Source: Flaviramulus basaltis (GTDB taxonomy: Bacteria; Bacteroidota; Bacteroidia; Flavobacteriales; Flavobacteriaceae). Taken from it: a stretch of DNA of 64,000 nt. The translations under genes and the position numbers were made by a program. This document shows positions 1 to 9,033 of the stretch, piece by piece. The DNA lies in NCBI RefSeq assembly GCF_900114265.1, contig NZ_FPKV01000004.1:62001-126000 (forward strand), written 5' to 3'. The notes beneath the pieces were generated by a model. The model saw only the letters and a list, made by a program, of their open reading frames with translations. It searched no databases and was not told the origin of the DNA. Each line of letters starts with the position of its first letter. The first letter of the stretch is position 1.

Positions 1-1673
1 AAGATTCTAAAATTAAAAAAGAAGAACCTAAACCTGAAAAAACAGCACCATTAGAAGTTAATATCGTTGAAGAAGATGAAGAGGAAGAACTAGAAATTAA
101 GGTAGAAGAGATTAAAGAAGAAGTTTCAGAAAAAGATAATCTTGCTAATAAATTAGTTGAAGATTTTGGTCAATTCGATCCTACTCTAGAATTAGCTAAA
201 TACCAATTTCCACCTTTAGATTTATTAAAAAAATATGATTCTGAAGGTATTACCATTAATCAAGAAGAACTTGAAGAAAATAAAAACAAAATTGTAGAAA
301 CTTTAAAAAATTACAATATTGGAATTGCCAGTATAAAAGCAACTATTGGACCCACAGTTACACTTTATGAAATTGTGCCCGATGCAGGTATTAGAATTTC
401 TAAAATCAAAAACTTAGAAGATGATATTGCGCTTTCATTAGCGGCTTTAGGTATTCGTATTATTGCCCCAATACCTGGTAAAGGAACTATTGGTATAGAA
501 GTACCAAATAAAAACTCTACTATAGTATCTATGCGCTCTGTTATTGCTTCAAAGAAATTTCAAAGCTCCGAAATGCAACTTCCTATTGCCTTAGGAAAAA
601 CCATTAGTAACGAAACCTTTGTGGTAGATTTAGCAAAAATGCCTCACTTGCTTATGGCAGGTGCTACAGGACAAGGTAAATCGGTTGGATTAAATGCTGT
701 ATTAACCTCGCTTCTTTATAAAAAGCATCCGGCTGAAGTTAAATTTATTTTAGTCGATCCTAAAAAAGTAGAACTTACTCTTTTTAATAAAATTGAACGC
801 CATTATTTAGCAAAACTTCCAGATAGTGAAGATGCTATTATAACAGACAATACAAAGGTTATTAATACACTAAATTCTCTTTGTATTGAAATGGATAACC
901 GTTATGAACTTCTTAAAAATGCTTTATGTAGAAACATTGCAGAATACAATACAAAATTTAAAGCAAGAAAACTAAATCCTAATGATGGGCATCAATTTTT
1001 ACCATATATTGTTTTAGTTGTAGATGAGTTTGCCGATTTAATTATGACTGCCGGAAAAGAGGTTGAAACACCTATTGCTCGTTTAGCACAATTAGCTCGA
1101 GCCATTGGTATTCATTTAATTATTGCTACTCAACGCCCTTCGGTTAATGTTATTACAGGTATTATCAAAGCCAATTTCCCTGCAAGGGTAGCTTTTAGGG
1201 TAACATCAAAAATAGATTCTAGAACTATTCTAGATGGCTCTGGAGCCGACCAACTTATTGGTAGAGGTGATATGTTATTTACACAAGGAAACGATGTTAT
1301 TCGTGTACAATGTGCTTTTGTAGACACACCAGAAGTTGAAAAGATAACAGATTATATTGGCTCTCAAAAAGCATATCCTGAAGCTTACTTATTACCTGAG
1401 TATGTTGGCGAAGAAAGTGGCACAAGTCTTGATGTAGACATCTCAGATAGAGACAAACTATTTAAAGATGCCGCAATCGTAATTGTTACAGCACAACAAG
1501 GTTCAGCCTCATTATTACAACGTAAATTAAAACTAGGTTACAATAGAGCTGGACGTTTAATTGATCAATTAGAAGCTGCAGGAATAGTAGGTCCTTTTGA
1601 AGGTAGTAAAGCTAGACAAGTTTTAGTGACAGATTTAGCGGCCTTAGACAAACTTTTAGAAAATGAAATATAA
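1..1673 (+). CDS. ftsK: DNA translocase FtsK, C-terminal part (gene runs off the left edge)
   Basis: The reading frame is open from base 3, so the start lies outside the window; the GTG near 375 is internal. FtsK/SpoIIIE pumps DNA through the closing septum and activates XerCD recombination at dif. In order, the visible part has an acidic Lys/Glu linker, the alpha domain, the RecA-like motor with Walker A GATGQGKS (660-683) and Walker B LVVDEFADL (near 1015-1040), and a C-terminal winged-helix gamma domain (from about VTAQQGSASLLQRKL) that reads KOPS sites. The N-terminal membrane part is missing only because of the window edge. The stop overlaps the most upstream ATG of the next gene, suggesting co-transcription with the LolA-like gene. 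The family assignment is secure. Confidence 0.97.
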   Translation, partial: DSKIKKEEPKPEKTAPLEVNIVEEDEEEELEIKVEEIKEEVSEKDNLANKLVEDFGQFDPTLELAKYQFPPLDLLKKYDSEGITINQEELEENKNKIVETLKNYNIGIASIKATIGPTVTLYEIVPDAGIRISKIKNLEDDIALSLAALGIRIIAPIPGKGTIGIEVPNKNSTIVSMRSVIASKKFQSSEMQLPIALGKTISNETFVVDLAKMPHLLMAGATGQGKSVGLNAVLTSLLYKKHPAEVKFILVDPKKVELTLFNKIERHYLAKLPDSEDAIITDNTKVINTLNSLCIEMDNRYELLKNALCRNIAEYNTKFKARKLNPNDGHQFLPYIVLVVDEFADLIMTAGKEVETPIARLAQLARAIGIHLIIATQRPSVNVITGIIKANFPARVAFRVTSKIDSRTILDGSGADQLIGRGDMLFTQGNDVIRVQCAFVDTPEVEKITDYIGSQKAYPEAYLLPEYVGEESGTSLDVDISDRDKLFKDAAIVIVTAQQGSASLLQRKLKLGYNRAGRLIDQLEAAGIVGPFEGSKARQVLVTDLAALDKLLENEI

Positions 1674-1686
1674 TTTAAAAAAAGCA

Positions 1687-2322
1687 ATGAAAAAATTTAT
1701 AACATTAGTATTATTAACACTTTCGGTTTCAGTTTTTGCTCAAAATAAAGGGCGCGATTTATTAAATGAAGTTTCTGGAAAAGTAAAGAGTTATAAGAAT
1801 ATTTCTATTGAATTTAAATACACTTTAGAAAATATATCTGAAAACATAAAGCAAGAAACTAAAGGTGATGTGGTTATGGAGGGTGATAAATATAAATTGA
1901 ACATCTTGGGAATAACTCGCCTTTTTGACGGTAAAAAATTATACAGTATTAGTACAGAAGATGAAGAAGTAACCGTTTCCTCTGAAAATGATGATGAAAA
2001 TGATGCTATTACACCTAGCAAAATGTTGTCTTTTTATGAAGATGGTTACATGTACAAACTAGATATTGAACAAAATATAAACGGTAGAAAAATTCAATAT
2101 GTTAAACTAACACCTATTGATTCTAATTCTGAAATTAAAAATATCCTTTTAGGCATAGATGCACAGACAAAACATATTTACAATTTAATTCAAGTTGGAA
2201 AAAATGGGACAAAAACAACACTTACTGTAAATTCTTTTAAAACAAATACCCCATTATCAAAAACCTTATTTACCTTTGATGCCAATAAATACAAAGATTA
2301 TTACATCAATAAATTAGACTAG
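1687..2322 (+). CDS. lolA: LolA-like outer-membrane lipoprotein carrier protein
   Basis: This is a 211-residue exported protein. LolA proteins ferry lipoproteins across the periplasm. The start at 1687 is preferred over the ATG at 1663 because it opens directly onto a signal peptide (MKKFITLVLLTLSVSVFAQ) and does not run into the ftsK stop. The mature part has the LolA-type beta pattern: an early KSYKNISIEFKYTLEN strand, then GDVVMEGDKYKL and LFDGKKLYSIS, with a later VKLTP strand. Its place between ftsK and an LptF/G-type permease is common in Flavobacteriia and fits an envelope-maintenance operon. The gap to the permease is only 5 bases. Family is inferred from pattern and context. Confidence 0.85.
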   Translation: MKKFITLVLLTLSVSVFAQNKGRDLLNEVSGKVKSYKNISIEFKYTLENISENIKQETKGDVVMEGDKYKLNILGITRLFDGKKLYSISTEDEEVTVSSENDDENDAITPSKMLSFYEDGYMYKLDIEQNINGRKIQYVKLTPIDSNSEIKNILLGIDAQTKHIYNLIQVGKNGTKTTLTVNSFKTNTPLSKTLFTFDANKYKDYYINKLD

Positions 2323-2327
2323 GTCCT

Positions 2328-4289
2328 TTGAAAATATTAGACCGTTACATACTAACCACATATCTAAAAACTTTTGTCAGCGTGTTTGTTATACTCATGC
2401 TGATATTTATTTTACAAACCATTTGGCTTTACATAAAAGAGTTGGCCGGTAAGGATTTGGATATTATGGTAATAATGAAGTTTTTAATTTATTTTATGCC
2501 TAAGCTAATTCCACTTGTATTACCACTTACTATTCTTTTATCATCAATAATGGTTTTTGGAAGTTTTGCTGAAAACTACGAGTTTGCTGCAATGAAATCT
2601 ACAGGTATTTCATTACAACGCGCTATGTCTGGTTTAAGTATTTTTATAGTTATAATAGCCATTACAACTTTTTTCTTTTCAAATAATGTTATTCCTTGGG
2701 CAGAATTAAACTCATATAATTTACGCAGAAATATAGCTAAATTAAAGCCTGCAATGGCTATAGCTGAAGGACAATTTAATGAAATTGGAAATTATAACAT
2801 TAAAGCAGAAAAAAAGATTGGTGACAGATATTTAGAAGATGTAACCATCCATTTAAAAGGCAATGATGGCCGTACTAATGCTACAGTAATAATATCGAAA
2901 ACTGGAGAGTTTGTAAGTAGCAAAAACTCAAATGTTTTAAAGCTTATTTTATTAGATGGACATTATTATAGTGATGTTTATCAAAAAGATATAAAAGCTA
3001 GAAATAAAAAACCTTTTGCTAAGAGTAGCTTTGAGAAAAAGATTATCAATATAGATTTATCACAATTGAATAATGTTGATTTTGATGAAAAATCACAAAC
3101 CGATAAATATAACATGCTAGATGTTATTGGATTAAATAAATCTATTGATTCAATAATAGAAAAAACAGAGGTTGACAATCAATCTTTTGCAAAAAATTTA
3201 CATCAACGATCAAGCCTTATTAACAATAGCTATATTCCCTTTAAACAAAACAAAGACTCTGTTAACACAGGTAACCTTTTAGATGTTTTTAGTACAAAAA
3301 AGAAATTAGAATTACTAGATGTTACTTCAAGGTCTATAAACAACCCAAAACAAATTATTTCTTCAAAAGAAACTATATTCAAAGTACAAAAAGAGCAACT
3401 AAGTAGACACCTTATTTCTTTACACGAAAAATTTGCTTTAGGTTTTGCATGTATTATTTTATTTTTTGTTGGCGCTCCATTAGGTGCTTTAATTAGAAAA
3501 GGAGGTATTGGTTTACCTATGGTAATTGCTATACTTTTGTTTTTAACCTACCACTTTATTGGTATTTTTGCTACAAACAGTGCTAAAAAAGGTGGTTTTA
3601 ATCCAATTTTAGCTAGTTGGTTTTCAACCTTAGTTATGCTTCCTCTTGGCATCTTTTTAACTAAAAGAGCTACTGCTGATAAAGGCTTATTCGATTTTGA
3701 TAGTATTATTCAACCTTTAAAAAGAGCCCTAAAAATAAAAGAAAATAATAGTGTTGATTACAAGTTTTTAGCTTCATACAAAAATGAGGAATTAATAGAT
3801 GTAATTACTAATTATGAAGCACTTGGACATGATAATGCTTGTAGATACGAAGCATTAAAAGTTTTAAATGCAAGAGGAAATTCTATATCAGATTTACGCA
3901 ATATTGGATTAACTATTAATGATAGTTATGATACTTCTGAAGCCATAATAAAATTAGATTATAAACCACACAGTAGATTTGCGATTGTTTTATACGCTAT
4001 TGGAATAGTGCTGCTTATTCTTCATTTCGTTTTTAAGAATAATAAAATGCCTTCATTAGCATCAGCCTCAATTCAGCTTAGTATAGTCTCCTTAGCATTA
4101 TTTATAATTTATTATATAAAATCTTTAGTCAATATTTTTAAGTTTTACTCACAAATTAAGAAGAAACAAAAAAAGCCAAATCTATTTCTTTTAATATTAG
4201 GTTTTCCGTTATATATGATTACCTACATATTTTTAAATGAAAAAATAAAAGAAGACTTAAAACTAAATTGTTTAGAATCTTTAAAATAA
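2328..4289 (+). CDS. LptF/LptG (YjgP/YjgQ) family permease with long C-terminal extension
   Basis: LptF/LptG permeases form the inner-membrane part of the Lpt system that extracts LPS and passes it to the outer membrane. The start is a TTG at 2328, five bases after the previous stop, and opens with MKILDRYILTTYLKTF, the usual N-terminus of the family. The first roughly 110 residues hold three membrane segments, followed by a soluble beta-rich periplasmic domain and another group of membrane segments (LGFACIILFFVGAPLGALIR). Most family members have 350-400 residues; this one has 653. The extra part includes a soluble stretch and more hydrophobic segments near the C-terminus (FAIVLYAIGIVLLILHFVF and later). 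It could be either LptF or LptG. Confidence 0.88.
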   Translation: MKILDRYILTTYLKTFVSVFVILMLIFILQTIWLYIKELAGKDLDIMVIMKFLIYFMPKLIPLVLPLTILLSSIMVFGSFAENYEFAAMKSTGISLQRAMSGLSIFIVIIAITTFFFSNNVIPWAELNSYNLRRNIAKLKPAMAIAEGQFNEIGNYNIKAEKKIGDRYLEDVTIHLKGNDGRTNATVIISKTGEFVSSKNSNVLKLILLDGHYYSDVYQKDIKARNKKPFAKSSFEKKIINIDLSQLNNVDFDEKSQTDKYNMLDVIGLNKSIDSIIEKTEVDNQSFAKNLHQRSSLINNSYIPFKQNKDSVNTGNLLDVFSTKKKLELLDVTSRSINNPKQIISSKETIFKVQKEQLSRHLISLHEKFALGFACIILFFVGAPLGALIRKGGIGLPMVIAILLFLTYHFIGIFATNSAKKGGFNPILASWFSTLVMLPLGIFLTKRATADKGLFDFDSIIQPLKRALKIKENNSVDYKFLASYKNEELIDVITNYEALGHDNACRYEALKVLNARGNSISDLRNIGLTINDSYDTSEAIIKLDYKPHSRFAIVLYAIGIVLLILHFVFKNNKMPSLASASIQLSIVSLALFIIYYIKSLVNIFKFYSQIKKKQKKPNLFLLILGFPLYMITYIFLNEKIKEDLKLNCLESLK

Positions 4290-4293
4290 GCAA

Positions 4294-4301
4294 TATCTTT
4301 G
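4294..4301 (+). promoter_or_regulatory. Bacteroidota -7 box upstream of ribBA
   Basis: TATCTTTG matches the TAnnTTTG consensus, with a TTG at 4268-4270 at a suitable distance for the -33 element. Transcription would start near 4305-4310, at or after the ATG at 4306, which favours the ATG at 4321 as the ribBA start. Confidence 0.55.
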
Positions 4302-4320
4302 CAAAATGATAGCAGAAACC

Positions 4321-5466
4321 ATGACACAAAAAAAAGCTTCAAAGTTTAAATTAAACACAATACATGAAGCCATAGACGATATAAGAAACGGAAAAGTTAT
4401 TATAGTTGTTGATGACGAAAACCGTGAAAATGAAGGAGATTTTTTAGCTGCTGCCGATAAAGTAACACCAGAAATGATAAACTTTATGGCAACACACGGT
4501 AGAGGTCTTATATGTGCACCTCTAACGGAAAAAAGATGTAAAGAGCTAGATTTAAATATGATGGTGCGCAATAATACCGACCCTATGGAAACTGCCTTTA
4601 CAGTATCAGTAGATCTAAGAGGTAATGGTGTTACAACAGGTATTTCTGCAAGCGATAGAGCAAAAACGGTTAAAGCTCTTATTAACGATAATACAAAGCC
4701 TTTTGAATTAGCCAGACCTGGTCATATTTTTCCATTAGTTGCTAAAGAAGGTGGTGTTTTACGTAGAACTGGACATACTGAAGCAGCCATAGATTTTGCA
4801 AGATTAGCAGGTTTACAACCAGCAGGTGTTATTGTAGAAATCATGAATGAAGATGGTTCTATGGCACGTTTACCAGAACTTTTTGAAGTTGCAAAAAAGC
4901 TTGATTTAAAAATTGTTTCGATTGAAGATTTAGTAGCTTATAGAATGCAACACGACTCTTTAATTGAGAAAAAAGAAGATTTTGAAATAGAAACTCGCTT
5001 TGGAAGTTTTAGACTAAGAGCATATAAACAAACTACTAATAATCAAATACATATAGCACTAACTAAAGGTATATGGAAAGATTATGAAGAAGTTCCTACT
5101 CGAATAAATTCTACATTGATAAACAACGATATATTAGGAACCTTAACCAACAACGTAGATGAACAATTAGAGAATATGTTTAAGGTTATTAATAATGAAG
5201 GGAAAGGTGCCATTATCTTTATAAATCAAGAATCGCAATCTATGAATATTTTAAATAGATTATCGTTTTTAAAAGAAAACCAGAAACCTAATAAAATTAC
5301 CAAAGCACCAAGAATAGATATGGACAACAGAGATTTTGGTATTGGTGCCCAAATACTACATGATTTAAATATACACAAGCTACGTTTAATTTCTAATACA
5401 GAACAAACTAAACGCGTTGGTTTAATTGGTTATGGTTTAGAAATTGTTGAATATGTGAAGTATTAG
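4321..5466 (+). CDS. ribB: 3,4-dihydroxy-2-butanone-4-phosphate synthase with degenerate GTP cyclohydrolase II domain (RibBA-type)
   Basis: The N-terminal domain makes 3,4-dihydroxy-2-butanone 4-phosphate from ribulose 5-phosphate for riboflavin synthesis. Its active-site motifs are intact: DDENRENEGDF, THGRGLICAPL, GVTTGISASDR, RPGHIFPL and RTGHTEAAIDFARLAG. The C-terminal half (from about ETRFGSFRLRAY) aligns in layout with RibA, but the zinc-binding region that normally reads HSECLTGDxxxSxxCDC is here EVPTRINSTLINNDILGTL, with no cysteines. It should therefore not open GTP, and a separate RibA is expected elsewhere. The start at 4321 is chosen from the promoter; an ATG at 4306 would add five residues. 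The stop overlaps the stop of the converging gene by four bases. Confidence 0.93.
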   Translation: MTQKKASKFKLNTIHEAIDDIRNGKVIIVVDDENRENEGDFLAAADKVTPEMINFMATHGRGLICAPLTEKRCKELDLNMMVRNNTDPMETAFTVSVDLRGNGVTTGISASDRAKTVKALINDNTKPFELARPGHIFPLVAKEGGVLRRTGHTEAAIDFARLAGLQPAGVIVEIMNEDGSMARLPELFEVAKKLDLKIVSIEDLVAYRMQHDSLIEKKEDFEIETRFGSFRLRAYKQTTNNQIHIALTKGIWKDYEEVPTRINSTLINNDILGTLTNNVDEQLENMFKVINNEGKGAIIFINQESQSMNILNRLSFLKENQKPNKITKAPRIDMDNRDFGIGAQILHDLNIHKLRLISNTEQTKRVGLIGYGLEIVEYVKY

Positions 5467-6416
5467 TCTAATACCTCAAAAACTTTAAACATATTTTTAC
5501 TTTTTGAAGCTGGCACTTCAGAAACTAGTGCGTATTTTCCTTTTTTAAGTTCTACTGAAAAATATCCTTTATGTCCTGAAGGCATTTCTTGTAATCCGCC
5601 TAAAAAAGTAACACCTTGAGGTGCTGGAGTTATTAAACCTTTTGGAGTAGCCCAATTCATCCAAGATTCTAATTCTTCGAGATTAGCTGTTTCATTTAAT
5701 CTTACTAAATTCACATCATGCCCTAAAAAGTGTTCATGAAGTTTTTGATCTAAAAAATTTACACGAATTATATGCTTTCCAGATTTTATACTAGGATTAA
5801 ACTCTATACCTTTTTCTGATGAAATATTGATATCTAAAGTTGGTTTTGGCTCTTCAATGCCACTAGAAGCATCTGATACAATAATTTCTTTACACATTCC
5901 CATAACAGAATGAAATTTACCATTAGGCATCTTTACATAACATTCAATTAAATATCTACCAGAATTTAATTGAATTGTTGATATAGCCTTTTCGTTAGGA
6001 GAAACTAAACCAACACCTCCATTAAAAGCAACTTGAAAAAACCATGCTGGAAGACTATTAAATGCAGTAAAACCTTCTTCGTTTTTCCCTGCATTAATTA
6101 AATCCATTCCTTTATCAAACACCGGAAACACTTGTGACTTTGTACTGTCTATAGTTTTTCCTTCAGGATATTTTTCAAAAACTAAAAAATGTGTTTCGTT
6201 AGATTTATTCTCATATTTAATACTATTCCAACCTGAAGGAATAGTATCAGGTCCTTTAAATTCCATAGAAACAGTAGTGTAGTCTATAAATTTATTTGAT
6301 TTTTTTTCTGTATAATCTAGTGTTTCTTGGTTAGACTTATTAAAATTTTTACAGTTAAAAATTAAAGAAATAAATATTAAAAAAGGAACTAATTTATTAT
6401 AAGAAGTATTAATCAT
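5463..6416 (-). CDS. Probable lipoprotein with cupredoxin-like domain
   Basis: This 317-residue protein has an N-terminal hydrophobic stretch ending in FNC (residue 22), which looks like a lipoprotein signal although Asn at -1 is unusual. Residues of about 50-185 resemble a cupredoxin fold: an early ETHFLVF strand with a possible copper His, then CYVKMPNGKFHSVMGM, which has the spaced Cys, His and Met of a type 1 copper loop. The second half (EKGIEFNPSIKSGKHIIRV to the end) has a similar beta pattern and may be a second, ligand-free copy. The fold and copper binding are inferred from motif spacing. No enzymatic role is proposed. It converges on ribBA with a four-base overlap. Confidence 0.55.
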   Translation of the reverse strand: MINTSYNKLVPFLIFISLIFNCKNFNKSNQETLDYTEKKSNKFIDYTTVSMEFKGPDTIPSGWNSIKYENKSNETHFLVFEKYPEGKTIDSTKSQVFPVFDKGMDLINAGKNEEGFTAFNSLPAWFFQVAFNGGVGLVSPNEKAISTIQLNSGRYLIECYVKMPNGKFHSVMGMCKEIIVSDASSGIEEPKPTLDINISSEKGIEFNPSIKSGKHIIRVNFLDQKLHEHFLGHDVNLVRLNETANLEELESWMNWATPKGLITPAPQGVTFLGGLQEMPSGHKGYFSVELKKGKYALVSEVPASKSKNMFKVFEVLD

Positions 6417-6546
6417 GACGTAATGTATTAAATATCAAATTATTAAGATAAATATACTAATTATTTATTTATCCCTTTTTTTGATTATTTAAATATCAAT
6501 AATTACGTTTAATTTTAATTACAGAAAATTTAAGTAGTTCTGTTTA

Positions 6547-6582
6547 CAAATTTTAAAAGTACTAAGGTTCTTTTAAAATTTG
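6547..6582 (-). terminator. Perfect 13-bp hairpin overlapping the end of the exported hypothetical gene
   Basis: The arms 6547-6559 and 6570-6582 are perfect inverted repeats around a 10-base loop. The inner arm lies inside the last codons of the gene ending at 6562. No long T tract follows, so it may act as a terminator or as a 3' stabilising structure. Confidence 0.45.
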
Positions 6583-7692
6583 TTCTATTTTACCACTTTG
6601 TCCACCCTTATAAAGTTGCTCTAAAATAGACTTAAGCAAATTAACATCATTGGAATTTTTCTTGTATTCTTTGTACAATTCAGGATAATCATTTTTAAGT
6701 AACAGTCTTATTTTAAAATTATCTAAAATATAATATTGACCATTATATAAATCTAAAAGCACATTACTTTGAGTATTAGACACTAAAAGTCCTAATACTC
6801 CAAAAGCTAAAGACATTCCAGTTGCCTTATCCTGGTTAATGAATGCATCATTAAATAATAAATATTTATCTATTAACTCTGTTTTAACAAAGTGTTTTTC
6901 TCCAGAATAATTACTAGCATTTAAATAGATGTTTTCCCCATCTGAATAGGCATAATATAAAGTCCTTTTATGAGACCTATCTTCTAAAAAAAGTTTATTA
7001 GAACGATGACTATTATCCTTAAATTTAATTAAAGAATCTTCAAATGGTTCATTGGCATACAATTCTGAAAAAGAAGTAAAAAAACCTTTATTTAATGGTT
7101 CATTTAAAACAACAGGGATACTCGTAACTTCTATAGAGATTGGTCTTTTAGGTTTAGTTTTATAATCTATATCATTAAAATCCATTAAGCAGTTTTTTAA
7201 AACCTGCCTAATTCTATTATCGTGCTTTCCTGTTACATCTGCACTATTCTTTTCTGCATAACCAGAAAAACTTTCTAAAAAATAATAAACATCATCTTTA
7301 AAGCTTAATACATCTAAATTCGCAATAGCTTTTCCTGTTTCTTTAAATGCACCTGTTTTTTCTGAAATTAGTAATTGATTCACCCTTATTACAAGAGGTT
7401 CTTTTTTGGAATCTGGAGGAAATACAACATTGAAATACTCCATTAATTCCTCTTCAAAAGGCTTGTCAAATTTAGAAAGTACTTTTCTATTAAAAACCCC
7501 TTTTTGGGCAATTCCTAAATTGTCTTTATAAACTCTATTATCAATAATTTTTGAAACATAAAAGTTTACATCTTCTATAGTATCATTTTCAATTGGCAAT
7601 AGATTAACTATGTGATAATCTGATTCTTGAGAAAGAACTACAAATGAATGAATTAAAAAAAAGAATACTAAATATTTTCTCAGCCTAAACAT
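6562..7692 (-). CDS. Exported protein of unknown function
   Basis: I do not recognise the family. The start is placed at 7692 because MFRLRKYLVFFFLIHSFVVLSQ is a clean signal peptide and this leaves a 4-base gap to the preceding aminotransferase stop; an upstream ATG at 7728 would overlap that gene. The mature protein of about 355 residues is mixed alpha/beta without cysteine motifs. It includes an early stretch (IIDNRVYKDNLGIAQKG) and a hydrophobic segment ATGMSLAFGVLGLLVS in the last third. The tight spacing suggests co-expression with the DegT-type aminotransferase, but no functional link is visible. Confidence 0.75.
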   Translation of the reverse strand: MFRLRKYLVFFFLIHSFVVLSQESDYHIVNLLPIENDTIEDVNFYVSKIIDNRVYKDNLGIAQKGVFNRKVLSKFDKPFEEELMEYFNVVFPPDSKKEPLVIRVNQLLISEKTGAFKETGKAIANLDVLSFKDDVYYFLESFSGYAEKNSADVTGKHDNRIRQVLKNCLMDFNDIDYKTKPKRPISIEVTSIPVVLNEPLNKGFFTSFSELYANEPFEDSLIKFKDNSHRSNKLFLEDRSHKRTLYYAYSDGENIYLNASNYSGEKHFVKTELIDKYLLFNDAFINQDKATGMSLAFGVLGLLVSNTQSNVLLDLYNGQYYILDNFKIRLLLKNDYPELYKEYKKNSNDVNLLKSILEQLYKGGQSGKIEQILKEP

Positions 7693-7696
7693 TTCT

Positions 7697-8896
7697 TTAT
7701 TTTTTACATATATCATTAATAATTTCAACCATTTTATTTGCCCTAGCTATAACCTCTTCTTTAGTCCAAGAGAGTTTTATTAAGCAAGAAATATTTCGTG
7801 CAATGTAATGGTCTGATTGAGGGTATTCTTTAGTCTGAAGATATTCCAATCCTTTTTTTACTTCAGCAGAAATTGGGAAAAGTGATTTCATATCTTTTAA
7901 ATGATTCCACTTTCTTATGTAATGCCAATTATTATCATAATAATGAAAACAAGCATCTACTCCATTTTTCTTAAAAGCTTCTGATGTTTTACGAGCAGTT
8001 TCTAAATCTGGCAAAAAGAAATTCAAAAATGCATAACTTTCTTCACCTACTTCAGGAACAGTTCTAAAAGTAACTTCTGGAATTACTGATAAAGCCTCAC
8101 GAATTACAATATAATTATTCTTTTGAATATCAAGAAATTCTGGTAAGCGTTTTACTTGCGCTAAACCAACCGCAGCATGTAGCTCTGAAATTCTAAAATT
8201 ATAACCTAAAAACGGATGGGTTTCTGCACCTCTATCATTACCTACATGATCATGACCATGATCACTATAATGATCTGCATTAATATAATAATCTTTATTA
8301 TTTGTTATAACTGCTCCTCCTTCACCACAAGTTATCGTTTTTACAAAATCGAATGAAAAACAACCTAAATCGCCTATGCTTCCCAATGGTTTCCCGTTGT
8401 ATGTCCCTCCTATGGCTTGACATGCATCTTCCACTAAAAGCAAATTGTTTTTGTTGCAAACATTTTGTAAAGCATTCATATCTCCCATACTTCCACACAT
8501 TTGCACCACCATAACAGCTTTAGTTTTTGATGTAATTGCGGCCTCAACGGCTTTAGGGTTTAATGTTAATGTATCATCTATATCAACTAAAACAGGAATG
8601 GCGCCAAGCATCATTATAGCTTCGAAACTGGCTACAAATGTAAATGTTGGCATAATAACCTCATCTCCTGCACCTACTCCAGCAGAAGCTAAAGCTACAG
8701 ATACTGCAGCAGTTCCGCTTGAAACTAATTGCACATGATTAGATTGAAATGTGTTTTGTAATTCAGATTCGAGTTCTTTAGCCTTCCAATGACCATTTCT
8801 CATACCATCAAAACCATAGCGCATTAACACACCATTTTCTAAAACATCGTTAACTTCTTTTCTTTCGGCATCTCCAAATAATTCAAATCCTGGCAT
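7697..8896 (-). CDS. DegT/DnrJ/EryC1/StrS family PLP-dependent aminotransferase
   Basis: This 399-residue fold-type I aminotransferase belongs to the sugar aminotransferase family that makes amino sugars for surface glycans and antibiotics. Visible motifs are SSGTAAVSVALASAGVGAGDEV (cofactor phosphate grip), PTFTFVAS, VVQMCGSMGDM, LVEDACQAIGGTYNGKPLG and the Schiff-base lysine in FDFVKTITCGEGG. The late HYYDNNWHYIRKWNHL segment and its length are typical of the family. Which nucleotide sugar it uses cannot be read from the sequence; no other sugar-nucleotide genes are adjacent. The downstream gene follows after 4 bases. Confidence 0.9.
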   Translation of the reverse strand: MPGFELFGDAERKEVNDVLENGVLMRYGFDGMRNGHWKAKELESELQNTFQSNHVQLVSSGTAAVSVALASAGVGAGDEVIMPTFTFVASFEAIMMLGAIPVLVDIDDTLTLNPKAVEAAITSKTKAVMVVQMCGSMGDMNALQNVCNKNNLLLVEDACQAIGGTYNGKPLGSIGDLGCFSFDFVKTITCGEGGAVITNNKDYYINADHYSDHGHDHVGNDRGAETHPFLGYNFRISELHAAVGLAQVKRLPEFLDIQKNNYIVIREALSVIPEVTFRTVPEVGEESYAFLNFFLPDLETARKTSEAFKKNGVDACFHYYDNNWHYIRKWNHLKDMKSLFPISAEVKKGLEYLQTKEYPQSDHYIARNISCLIKLSWTKEEVIARANKMVEIINDICKK

Positions 8897-8934
8897 AATA
8901 TTATTTTATTTTTAATGTTGAATTGGATGCTTTT

Positions 8935-9016
8935 GCGTTAGGGATTGTAGAGGAAATCCTTTTTTAATTTTCTAAAAAAGATTGCAACATAAAGCCCGAC
9001 CCTTGTGGTAACGCCC
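8935..9016. repeat. Structured intergenic element, REP-like
   Basis: GCGTTA (8935-8940) and TAACGC (9009-9014) close an imperfectly paired 80-base structure. Inside, AATCCTTTTTT and AAAAAAGATT form an inner hairpin, and GGGATTGT and a GCCCGACCC run lie on either side. The block lies between the nitroreductase and the aminotransferase. I have the impression that similar elements recur between genes in other Flavobacteriia, but this window holds only one copy, so repeat status rests on memory. Confidence 0.5.
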
Positions 9017-9033
9017 AAAACATTAATTTTATT

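Noticed and set aside
375-1673. GTG at 375 as the ftsK start
   Set aside because: The same frame is open to base 3 and encodes conserved FtsK sequence, so the gene begins outside the window.
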